Source of the DNA: DASUPK01 sp963736305
GTDB taxonomy: Bacteria > Actinomycetota > Thermoleophilia > Solirubrobacterales > 70-9
Assembly: GCA_963736305.1 (NCBI GenBank)
Contig: CAVTOD010000005.1
Span: 992,001 to 1,056,000, forward strand
Direction of reading: 5' to 3'
DNA: 64,000 bases
Of this stretch, positions 16,698 to 23,938 are shown piece by piece (position 1 is the stretch's first letter; each line of letters opens with the position of its first letter). Under the pieces are notes generated by a model. That model worked only from the letters and a program-made list of their open reading frames with translations, was not told the DNA's origin and searched no databases. The translations under genes and the position numbers were made by a program.

Positions 16698-18550
16698 AGC
16701 GCGCCGCCGGCTTACTCGTTGCTCTTGCGCTCCTGATCCCGGCGCTCCCGGCCCACGCCGCCACTCCGACCGTGACCGAGTTCAGCGATGGGATACCCAC
16801 CGCAGGGGCCGGAGGGGCCATCTTCGGGATAGCCGCGGGCTCCGACGGCAAGCTCTGGTTCGCGGACCAGGGCAGCAACAACACCCTGGGATCGATCAAT
16901 CCCTTCAACCAGATCCTCAGCGAGGTCACGCCGGCAGTCGCCAACGGCATCTTCGGGATCACCAACGGGCCCGACGGGAACCTCTACTACGGCGAGGCCG
17001 CAGCGTTCGGCAACAACAGCATCGGCGGGATCATCCCCGCCACCGCAGTGCATCGCTTCACCTTCCTCGGCGGGGGGAACCCGGCCTGGCCGCGTTTCAC
17101 CGCCATTGGCCCTGAGGGCAACATCTGGGCGACGGAGCCGCGAAACCCGGCGGACACGACGGACACGACCGTCCCCGGCAACATCAATCACAAGGACAAG
17201 GTCAGCTTCTCGACGCCGCACATCGACACCGCTCAGCCCGACGATGGGACGCACGGCCCCATCGTCACGGGCGAGGTCGCCCTGCCGGCGAACGGATTCA
17301 ACTCGGACCCGGAGACGATCGCAGCGGGGCCCGGGGACACCAGCGCTTCCCCGAGCGAGTCCCTGTGGGTGCCGGAGTTCACCGCGAACAGGATCGCGCG
17401 GGTCACCCCGTTCTTCTCCGCCGGAGGGGAAGGGGCATCGGTGACCGAGTACGCCGGCCTCTCCACCGGCGCGAAGCCAGAGGGGATCGCGCTCGGCCCG
17501 GACGGGAACATCTGGTTCACCGAGTTCGGTGCAAACAAGGTGGGAAGGCTGATCCCGCCTGCAAGTTCGGTCCCCGGCCACGAAAACGACCCGCCAACCG
17601 CCCTTGACGAGTTCCCCCTTCCCGCTGGCTCGGCTCCGTTCGGCATCGCGGCTGGGCCGGATGGAAACCTCTGGATCGCCGAGACTGGCACAGGCAAGAT
17701 CACGCGGATGACGACCGCGGGGGTCGTCACCGGCGATTTTCAGACCCCCGGCGAACCCAGCTACATCACCGCGGGGGCCGACGGGAACATGTGGTTCGGC
17801 GACCTCGCAGGAGCAGTGGGACGCATCACGACGGCGCTCGACCCGCCCGCCTTCCGCAATCCCAACCCGGTCACGATCCCGACCGTCGGGACGACCAACC
17901 CTCCCTCGACGGTCAACGTCTCCGGGCTGCAGGGAACCGTCACCCGCGTCACCGCTCGGTTGACCGGGATCAGCCACACCTTCCCCGACGACCTCAACAT
18001 CTTGCTGGAGGGGCCGCAGGGCCAGACGGTGATGCTGATGTCCGACGTCGGCTCCGCCGTCGGATCGAGAGCGACAAACAAGACGTCTTACCCCGCCGAT
18101 GGGATCACGCTCAACTTCAGCGACACCGCACCGCGGAAGCTCTCCGACACGGACCCGCTGGTCTCCGGCTTCTACAAGCCGACCAATGTCACCGATGCCG
18201 CCGAGGGGGCGCCTCCGGAGATGGACTCGCCGGCGCCGCTGACCGACACGACCACCCCCTTCTCGACCTCGCTCGGCAGCTTCAACGGCACCAACCCGAA
18301 CGGGACCTGGACGCTGTGGATCACGGACGACAACCTGAACGCGAAGGACATCGGCGGCAAGATCTACGGCGGCTGGGGGCTCGACATCAAGACCACAGGC
18401 CCGCCCAAGACGCCTCAGACGCCTCAGACGCCCGAGACGCCGGCGATACCGGCGACACCGAACGTCGCGCCCGCCGCCGCGAAGTGCAAGAAGAAGAAGC
18501 ACAAGCGCAGCGCCGCCTCAGCCAAGAAGTGCAAGAAGAAGAAGAAGTAG
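16694..18550 (+). CDS. Secreted beta-propeller (virginiamycin B lyase-like) plus P-domain-like protein with Cys/Lys tail
   Basis: 618 residues from GTG 16694, which overlaps the previous stop as GTGA; translation is likely coupled. Signal peptide KRAAGLLVALALLIPALPAHA. Residues about 25-410 contain repeated blade motifs of the GPDGNLWF type (GSDGKLWFADQG, GPDGNLYYGE, GPEGNIWATE, GPDGNIWFTEFG, GPDGNLWIAETG, GADGNMWFGD), i.e. a Vgb/NHL-like propeller. From about 415 a P-domain-like sandwich follows (VNVSGLQGTVTRVTARLTG, PDDLNILLEGPQGQTVMLMSD, NPNGTWTLWITDDN), then a low-complexity TPQTPQTPET linker and a tail with two Cys among many Lys. Virginiamycin B lyase cleaves streptogramins, but the propeller alone does not prove that activity. 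Strongly similar in layout to its neighbour. Confidence 0.86.
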   Translation: MKRAAGLLVALALLIPALPAHAATPTVTEFSDGIPTAGAGGAIFGIAAGSDGKLWFADQGSNNTLGSINPFNQILSEVTPAVANGIFGITNGPDGNLYYGEAAAFGNNSIGGIIPATAVHRFTFLGGGNPAWPRFTAIGPEGNIWATEPRNPADTTDTTVPGNINHKDKVSFSTPHIDTAQPDDGTHGPIVTGEVALPANGFNSDPETIAAGPGDTSASPSESLWVPEFTANRIARVTPFFSAGGEGASVTEYAGLSTGAKPEGIALGPDGNIWFTEFGANKVGRLIPPASSVPGHENDPPTALDEFPLPAGSAPFGIAAGPDGNLWIAETGTGKITRMTTAGVVTGDFQTPGEPSYITAGADGNMWFGDLAGAVGRITTALDPPAFRNPNPVTIPTVGTTNPPSTVNVSGLQGTVTRVTARLTGISHTFPDDLNILLEGPQGQTVMLMSDVGSAVGSRATNKTSYPADGITLNFSDTAPRKLSDTDPLVSGFYKPTNVTDAAEGAPPEMDSPAPLTDTTTPFSTSLGSFNGTNPNGTWTLWITDDNLNAKDIGGKIYGGWGLDIKTTGPPKTPQTPQTPETPAIPATPNVAPAAAKCKKKKHKRSAASAKKCKKKKK

Positions 18551-18554
18551 GGGC

Positions 18555-19733
18555 CTAGAGCCCGAGCTGCTTCCCGAGGATCTCCTTCATCACCTCGTCG
18601 GTGCCGCCGCCGATCGGGCCGAGGCGGGCGTCGCGGTAGGCGCGCTCGACGCCGTACTCGCGCATGTAGCCGTAGCCGCCGTGGATCTGGATCGCCTCGT
18701 CGGCGACGTCGCAGATCGCTCGCTGGGTGAGGAGCTTGGCCTGGGTCACCTCACGGGTCGCGTCCTCGCCGGCGGCGAACTTGCGAAGGCACGCATAGGT
18801 GAGCGCCCGCGAGACCTCGATCTTCACCGACATCTCGGCGAACTTGTGGCGGATCGCCTGGAAGCGGCCGATCGGGCGGCCGAACGCCTCGCGCTCCTTG
18901 GCGTACTCCAGGGTCTGCTCGAAGACCTTCTGCATTCCGCCCACGGCGCCGAGCGCCATGGTCAGCCGCTCCCACTGGAAGTTGGCCATGATCAGCTTGA
19001 AGCCCTCGTTCTCGTTGCCCAGGAGGTTCTCCTCCGGCACCTCGACGTCCGTGAAGGAGAGCTCCCCGGTGTCGGAGGCGTGCCAGCCCATCTTCTCCAG
19101 CTTGGAGACGACCTCGTAGCCGGGCATGTCGCGTTCGAGCACGAGGAAGGAGATGCCGTGGTGGCCACCCTCCTGGGTCGTCTTCACCGTGCAGACCAGG
19201 AAGTCGGCCCGCACGCCGTTGGTGATGAAGGTCTTGGAGCCGTTGACCACGTAGCCGCCATCCACCTTGCGGGCCGTGGTGCGCAGCGAGGCGACGTCCG
19301 ACCCGGCGCCGGGCTCGGTGATCCCGAGCGCGCCAATCTTTTCGCCCCTGATCCCGGGCACGAGCCAGCGCTGTTTCTGATCCTCGGTGCCGAACTTCCA
19401 GATCGGCGGCATCGCGATCTCGATGTGGGCCCCCAGCCCAGCGGCCACGCCGCCGCTGCCGCCCGAATGCGAGAGCTCCTCGACCCAGACGGCGTCGTGA
19501 ACGTAGTCGCCGCCCTGCCCGCCGTACTCGGTCTCGTACTTCAGGCCGAGGAAGCCGAGCTCGCCGCAGCGCTCATACAGCTCACGCGGGAACTCACGCG
19601 CCTCCTCCCACTCGTCGACGTGCGGGGCGATCTCCTTGCTGACGAAGCGGCGAACGGACTCCCGCAGCTCCTCGTGCTCCTCGCCGAATGGCGGGAGGGG
19701 GGCGCGCTTGCCGGTGTCCTTTATGACCGCGAT
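18555..19733 (-). CDS. Acyl-CoA dehydrogenase (start codon not canonical)
   Basis: About 390 residues of full-length acyl-CoA dehydrogenase: N-terminal helical domain (EEHEELRESVRRFVSKEIAPHV), flavin-binding GITEPGAGSDVASLRTTA and YVVNGSKTFITNG, the C-terminal region with the WERLTMALGAVGG helix, REAFGRPIGRFQAIRHKFA, and IHGGYGYMREYGVERAYRDARLGPIGGGTDEVM. The catalytic base Glu position is in the YGVERAYRDAR region as in other members. Together with the two upstream genes it forms an overlapping minus-strand run. No ATG, GTG or TTG exists where the protein should begin; the frame stays open into the SnoaL gene. ATC at 19733, with GGAGGA 12 bases upstream, is my best guess (CTG 19745 and ATA 19724 are alternatives). 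Likely oxidises an acyl-CoA to the enoyl-CoA using FAD. Confidence 0.88.
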   Translation of the reverse strand: MAVIKDTGKRAPLPPFGEEHEELRESVRRFVSKEIAPHVDEWEEAREFPRELYERCGELGFLGLKYETEYGGQGGDYVHDAVWVEELSHSGGSGGVAAGLGAHIEIAMPPIWKFGTEDQKQRWLVPGIRGEKIGALGITEPGAGSDVASLRTTARKVDGGYVVNGSKTFITNGVRADFLVCTVKTTQEGGHHGISFLVLERDMPGYEVVSKLEKMGWHASDTGELSFTDVEVPEENLLGNENEGFKLIMANFQWERLTMALGAVGGMQKVFEQTLEYAKEREAFGRPIGRFQAIRHKFAEMSVKIEVSRALTYACLRKFAAGEDATREVTQAKLLTQRAICDVADEAIQIHGGYGYMREYGVERAYRDARLGPIGGGTDEVMKEILGKQLGL

Positions 19734-20158
19734 GGTGGCCGCCAGTCCTCCATCGTCGTGTATCCGCGGCCGGCGTGGTCGAAGCCGAGCAGGTCTCCCT
19801 GCGGGTTCTTCTTGCCGCCGTGATGGTAGGCGCGGACCTCGGCGATCTTGCCGTCCCGCATCAGGAACCACTCGGTGCCGCGGTCGAGCCGCCTCTCGCC
19901 CGAACGCGGGTCGCGCCAGGTCATCGTCCACTCGATCACCGCCTCGTCGCCCTGCTCGATCCCATGCTCGAGATACCACTGGCCGTCGATCTGCTCGACG
20001 CCGAGCTTCGAATTCATCCCGATGCGCTCGGCGCCCTCGTGTGGCCCGAGCCGCGTGTAGTAGTGGACGGCGTCGTCGGTGAAGTGCGATGCGACCAGCT
20101 CCGGATCGCCAATGTTGAGCGCGTCGTAGTAGGAGCGGATGTGATCGAGGTTGCTCAT
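19721..20158 (-). CDS. SnoaL-like (NTF2-fold) protein
   Basis: 145 residues, ATG 20158 overlapping the previous gene's stop as ATGA. NTF2-like fold: an N-terminal helix pair (SNLDHIRSYYDALNIGDPELVASHFTDDAVHYYTRLGP) followed by a curved beta sheet (GDEAVIEWTMTWRDP, EWFLMRDGKIAEVRAYHH). Members act as small-molecule isomerases, dehydratases or binding proteins; polyketide cyclases are one branch. The specific activity is not visible. Its 3' end overlaps the acyl-CoA dehydrogenase, suggesting action on the same pathway intermediate. Confidence 0.82.
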   Translation of the reverse strand: MSNLDHIRSYYDALNIGDPELVASHFTDDAVHYYTRLGPHEGAERIGMNSKLGVEQIDGQWYLEHGIEQGDEAVIEWTMTWRDPRSGERRLDRGTEWFLMRDGKIAEVRAYHHGGKKNPQGDLLGFDHAGRGYTTMEDWRPPSRS

Positions 20159-20559
20159 TGAATGCCGGCCGCGATGCTCGCCCCATCCCGGTCGAGGAAG
20201 AAGGCGGCCTCGGCGATCTTCCCATCTCGGACCCTGTACAGGGCTGAGAGCGGCGTCTCCGTGGGGACTCCGCTCTCGCGCCCGCTCGGCCTGAACCTGA
20301 ACACCACCACGACCCCCATCGGCGTCGTCCGCACGGACTCGACTCTCAGCCTCGTGGGCCAGTCGTGGCCCCACTCGTCGTCGAAGCCGTCGAACACCTC
20401 ACGGACGTTCTGAACCCCGCGCACCGGACTCGACTCGGGCCACATCGGCGGAGGCACGAAGATCCCGTCGTCCGCCCAGAAGCGGAAGTTCCCGTCGCGA
20501 TCGTTGGCGATGAACCTCTGAAGGGTCCTCAGCACCACGGCGGCGTCCTGCTGATCCAT
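20155..20559 (-). CDS. SnoaL-like (NTF2-fold) protein
   Basis: 134 residues. Same fold as the downstream neighbour: helix (DQQDAAVVLRTLQRFIANDRDGNFRFWADDGIFVPPP), then sheet elements MGVVVVFRFRPSGRE and ALYRVRDGKIAEAAFFLD. The two genes overlap by ATGA. A pair of unequal NTF2-fold proteins preceding an acyl-CoA dehydrogenase could form a heteromeric hydratase/isomerase, as in some steroid and polyketide pathways; that is a guess. The 105-base gap to the divergent YciI-like gene holds both promoters. Confidence 0.78.
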   Translation of the reverse strand: MDQQDAAVVLRTLQRFIANDRDGNFRFWADDGIFVPPPMWPESSPVRGVQNVREVFDGFDDEWGHDWPTRLRVESVRTTPMGVVVVFRFRPSGRESGVPTETPLSALYRVRDGKIAEAAFFLDRDGASIAAGIQ

Positions 20560-20664
20560 CCTCCAATCATTCTCGCCCCGTCCTCGGCTGTCGATCTGGC
20601 GGCATGCGGTTCGTCGTTAGGGTGATTGCGGCGACAGGTGCCGCTCGAGATCGAGGAGGAGACC

Positions 20665-21057
20665 ATGAAGTACCTGCTGACGTTCGTGCGGGATCAGGAC
20701 CGCATGTATGACGCCACCGAGGAGGAGATGAAGCAGGCGATGGATGCCTGGAACGCCTTCGACAAGGAGGCGATCGAGGCGGGTGCGTTGATCGCCAACG
20801 AGCCGCTGGAGCCCCCGAAGGGCGCCAAGACGATCCGCATAGACGAGAGCGGTGAGCAGACGATCACCGACGGCCCCTTCGCCGAGACGAAGGAGCAGCT
20901 GGGCGGCTTCTGCTTGCTCGAATGCGGGAGTCTCGAGAAGGCGATCGGCTGGGCGAAGAAGGTGCCGATGGGGACCGGGGCGATCGAGGTCCGGGCGGTC
21001 ATGGACCTGAGCCCCTACGGATACGAGAGCTCGAGCCCGGGGCCGATCAAGCCCTAG
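20665..21057 (+). CDS. YciI-related (YCII domain) protein
   Basis: 130 residues from ATG 20665, with GAGGAGGA immediately upstream; an in-frame ATG at 20626 lacks a site. KYLLTFVRDQD, the AFDKEAIEAGALIANEPLEPP helix-turn, and ITDGPFAETKEQLGGFCLLECGSLEKAIGWAKKVP match the YCII/DGPF domain (ferredoxin-like fold, conserved DGPF). Such proteins are often found with extracytoplasmic sigma factors or in catabolic operons and their chemistry is unknown. Ends overlapping the stop of the convergent acyl-CoA dehydrogenase by three bases. Confidence 0.88.
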   Translation: MKYLLTFVRDQDRMYDATEEEMKQAMDAWNAFDKEAIEAGALIANEPLEPPKGAKTIRIDESGEQTITDGPFAETKEQLGGFCLLECGSLEKAIGWAKKVPMGTGAIEVRAVMDLSPYGYESSSPGPIKP

Positions 21058-22262
21058 AGCCCGTAGCTGCGACCGATCACCTCGAGCATCACCTCGTCGG
21101 TGCCGGCACCGATTCGGTTGAGGCGGGAGTCCCGGTAGGCGCGCTCGACCTCGTACTCCTTCATATAGCCGTAGCCGCCGTGGACCTGGATGCAGTCGTC
21201 CGCGACCTCTTCGATGATCCGTGAGGCGTAGAGCTTCGCCTGGGTGATCTCGCGGACGGGGTACTCGCCGTTGGCGAAGCGCCAGGCCGTCGCGTAGACC
21301 ATCTGCTTGGCGGCCTCGATCTTCACCGACATCTCGGCGAACTTGTGGCGGATCGCCTGGAAGCGGCCGATCGGGCGGCCGAAGGCCTCGCGCTCCTTGG
21401 CGTACTCGAGGGTGCGCTCGAAGACGCGCTCGGCGCCCGAAACGCAGCCGATCGCGGCGACCAGCCGCTCGCCCTGGAGCTCCCAGCTGATGTGGTAGAA
21501 GCCCTTGCCCTCCTGGCCCAGCAGGTTCTCGGCGGGGACGCGGACGTCCTGGAAGGAGAGCTCGCCGGTGTCCGAGGCGTGCATCCCCATCTTCTCCAGC
21601 TTGCGGGAGACGCTGAAGCCCTCGACCTCCTTGCCTTCGGAGTCGCGGATGTCGACGATGAAGAGGGTGATCCCGTCGTGGCCGGCGTCCGGATCGGTCT
21701 TGGTCACCAGGACGATGTAGTTGGCGCGCAGGCCGTTGGTGATGAAGGTCTTGGAGCCGTTGATCACGTACTCGTCGCCGTCGCGCTTGGCGGTGGTGCG
21801 GATCCCGGCGACATCGGAGCCGGCGCCCGGCTCGGTGATCCCGAGCGAGCTGATCAGCTCTCCCTTGATGGAGGGGACCAGATAGCGCTGCTTCTGGTCC
21901 TCGGTGCCGAGCAGGTGGATCGGCGGGGTGGCCATGTCGGTGTGGACCGCCATCCCCATGTTGAGCCCGCCGCAACCCGAGTAGCTCATCGCGTCAGCGC
22001 GGACCAGCGAGTAGTAGTAGTCGCCGCCCTGGCCGCCGTACTCCTCCGGGTAGCAGAGCCCGATGTAGCCGAGCTCGCCGGCGCGATGGAGGACGGAGTC
22101 CGGCCAGAGGTTCTCCTCGTACTCGAACCGGTGGGGGGTGAGCTCCTTGAGCACCCACGAGCGCATCGACTCGCGCAGCTCCTCGTGCTCGTCCGTGAAG
22201 ATGAAATGCCTGCGGTTGGCGCCGAAGTCGGGCTTGATCACGCTGGAGGTCGCGGTGGCCAC
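21054..22262 (-). CDS. Acyl-CoA dehydrogenase
   Basis: 402 residues, ATG start. Complete family layout: N-terminal helices (DEHEELRESMRSWVLKELTPH), GITEPGAGSDVAGIRTTA, YVINGSKTFITNGLRANYI, FSVSRKLEKMGMHASDTGELSFQDVRVPAENLLG, REAFGRPIGRFQAIRHKFAEMSVKIEAAKQM, and the C-terminal IQVHGGYGYMKEYEVERAYRDSRLNRIGAGTDEVMLEVIGRSYGL. FAD-dependent alpha,beta-dehydrogenation of an acyl-CoA ester. It is about 55-60 percent identical by eye to the enzyme at 18.6 kb in conserved blocks, so the two are probably paralogues. Its promoter region has an AGTAGGA/TCCTACT dyad shared with the divergent P450. Confidence 0.95.
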   Translation of the reverse strand: MATATSSVIKPDFGANRRHFIFTDEHEELRESMRSWVLKELTPHRFEYEENLWPDSVLHRAGELGYIGLCYPEEYGGQGGDYYYSLVRADAMSYSGCGGLNMGMAVHTDMATPPIHLLGTEDQKQRYLVPSIKGELISSLGITEPGAGSDVAGIRTTAKRDGDEYVINGSKTFITNGLRANYIVLVTKTDPDAGHDGITLFIVDIRDSEGKEVEGFSVSRKLEKMGMHASDTGELSFQDVRVPAENLLGQEGKGFYHISWELQGERLVAAIGCVSGAERVFERTLEYAKEREAFGRPIGRFQAIRHKFAEMSVKIEAAKQMVYATAWRFANGEYPVREITQAKLYASRIIEEVADDCIQVHGGYGYMKEYEVERAYRDSRLNRIGAGTDEVMLEVIGRSYGL

Positions 22263-22324
22263 TGCTCGTTCTCCTTCTGGTCAGGGGTGGAGCGGGGCGC
22301 AATCGGCGCGTCCGCAAAAGTGAA

Positions 22325-22349
22325 TAGTAGGACTTCCTACTTCCTACTA
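22325..22349. promoter_or_regulatory. AGTAGGA/TCCTACT dyad in the divergent ACAD-P450 region
   Basis: AGTAGGA (22326-22332) and TCCTACT (22335-22341) form an exact 7-base inverted repeat with a two-base spacer; TCCTACT is repeated directly at 22342-22348. The element is 64 bases upstream of the ACAD start and about 29 bases before the P450 ATG. Position and symmetry suggest a repressor or activator operator for one or both genes. Confidence 0.62.
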
Positions 22350-22377
22350 CAAGAGCAGGTTTCCTTGCAGGATCAAG

Positions 22378-23802
22378 ATGCGGAGTTCTGCTGATGTGCA
22401 GGTGGATTGCGCTCTCTACGCTGAGTGTGCGGTGTCACGCGCCACTGAATCAGCACTAGGGTCGGTTGGGGCAGCCGAAAGGGGGCTGATCTCCACCCCT
22501 GCGCCGAACCTTCCTCCCGGTCCGCGAGCGCCGGGACTCGTCCAGACGCTCGAGTGGATGTATCGGCCCACCTCGTTCATGGAGAGCTGCCGACGCCGCT
22601 ACGGCGACATCTTCTCGCTGCGGCTCGGTCCAGGCCGCAATACGGTGGTCGTCGCCGAGCCCACGGCCGCGCGTCAGGTGATGAGGGGAGACCCGGGCGT
22701 TTTCCGGGCAGGGGACGCCAACGGGATCCTGAAACCCGTCGTCGGGCCCGCCTCCCTGCTCGTCCTGGATGGGGACGAGCACATGCAACACCGCCGAATC
22801 CTGCTGCCGACTTTCGGGGCAAGCCACGGTCCCGCCTTCGCTGAGACCGTCGAGGCAGCGACGCGCGAGCGGCTGGCCTCCTGGCGCACCGGCGAGACCG
22901 TCAAGTTGCAGCGGGAGATGGAGGCCATTTCCCTCGAGGCGATCTTGAGACTCGCGATGGGTCCCGGACCAGAGGATCGGCTCGAGCAGTTCCGCGTTCT
23001 GGTGCCGGAGATGATGAGACGGTGCGCGTCACCGTTCACTCTGCTGCCCTATTTCCGCCACGAATTGGGCGGGATCACGCCCTACGCCAGACTGCAGCAG
23101 TTGCTCGACGAATTGGACGGGTTGTTCCTCGATGCGATCGTCGAAAGACAGGCTTCGCCGATCGAAGGCGTCGACGACTGCCTCTCACTGCTCTGCGCGG
23201 CGTCGGATGAGAGTGGAACGCCGCTGTCCAACCTGCAGATTCGCGACGAGTTGCTCACGATGATCATGGCCGGTTATGAGACGACGACGAGCGCGCTCGC
23301 TTGGACTTTCGAGCGTTTGCTGAGGTCGCCTGAGGTCATGAGCCGGCTGCAGCACGACCTCGCCCAGGGGAGCGATGACTATCTGGATGCCGTCGTCAAG
23401 GAAGTTCTTCGACTCCGCCCGGTCGTTCCGGTGCTCGCTCGGAAGGTGCGGGAGGAGGTCGCGCTCAACGACTACGTGATCCCGAGCGGCTCGGTTCTGA
23501 TGGTCGCGATCTATCTGCTCCACCGCGACCCCGACCTTCATCCGGATCCCACTGAGTTCAGACCCGAGAGATTCCTCGACGGTGAGAGCGAACCGTGGAT
23601 CCCGTTCGGCGGAGGGGTCAGACGGTGCCTGGGCGCAAGCTTCGCTCAGCTCGAGATGAAGGTCGTAATCCGGGCGGTCCTTGCCGCCGCCACTCTCCGA
23701 GCGCTCGATCCTGCCGACGAGCCCGTGGCCCGCAGACGCTTCACGTTCGCGCCCGCACACGAAGCCCGGGCGACCGTCGAAGAAATCTCAAGCTTGCAGT
23801 AG
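22378..23802 (+). CDS. Cytochrome P450
   Basis: 474 residues from ATG 22378; GTG 22432 is possible. The Pro-rich NLPPGPRAPGLVQTLEWMYRP, I-helix AGYETTTSALAWT with the acid-alcohol-like ETT pair, K-helix EVLRLRPVVPVLARK (ExxR), PERF motif FRPERFLDG, and heme-binding FGGGVRRCLGASFAQLEM with axial Cys at about residue 417. A soluble type dependent on ferredoxin and a reductase for electrons. The N-terminal extension of about 45 residues before the Pro-rich motif is not conserved. Substrate unknown; divergent from an acyl-CoA dehydrogenase, suggesting lipid or terpenoid hydroxylation. Confidence 0.94.
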   Translation: MRSSADVQVDCALYAECAVSRATESALGSVGAAERGLISTPAPNLPPGPRAPGLVQTLEWMYRPTSFMESCRRRYGDIFSLRLGPGRNTVVVAEPTAARQVMRGDPGVFRAGDANGILKPVVGPASLLVLDGDEHMQHRRILLPTFGASHGPAFAETVEAATRERLASWRTGETVKLQREMEAISLEAILRLAMGPGPEDRLEQFRVLVPEMMRRCASPFTLLPYFRHELGGITPYARLQQLLDELDGLFLDAIVERQASPIEGVDDCLSLLCAASDESGTPLSNLQIRDELLTMIMAGYETTTSALAWTFERLLRSPEVMSRLQHDLAQGSDDYLDAVVKEVLRLRPVVPVLARKVREEVALNDYVIPSGSVLMVAIYLLHRDPDLHPDPTEFRPERFLDGESEPWIPFGGGVRRCLGASFAQLEMKVVIRAVLAAATLRALDPADEPVARRRFTFAPAHEARATVEEISSLQ

Positions 23803-23938
23803 CAGGCTTTTCGGGCCACAACGCGAACGTCGTCCGCAAGGGGGTTACTAGAACATGGGTCCATACCGGCCGTGACCGATTCGCCATATTTGCGTCCAGG
23901 CTCAAGTCTTCACGCTATTTCCGCCGATCATCCCCGCA

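Noticed and set aside
18410..18470. CAGACGCCT-type short repeats near the end of the propeller gene
   Set aside because: Encodes a TPQTPQTPET linker; low-complexity coding sequence, not a CRISPR or mobile repeat.
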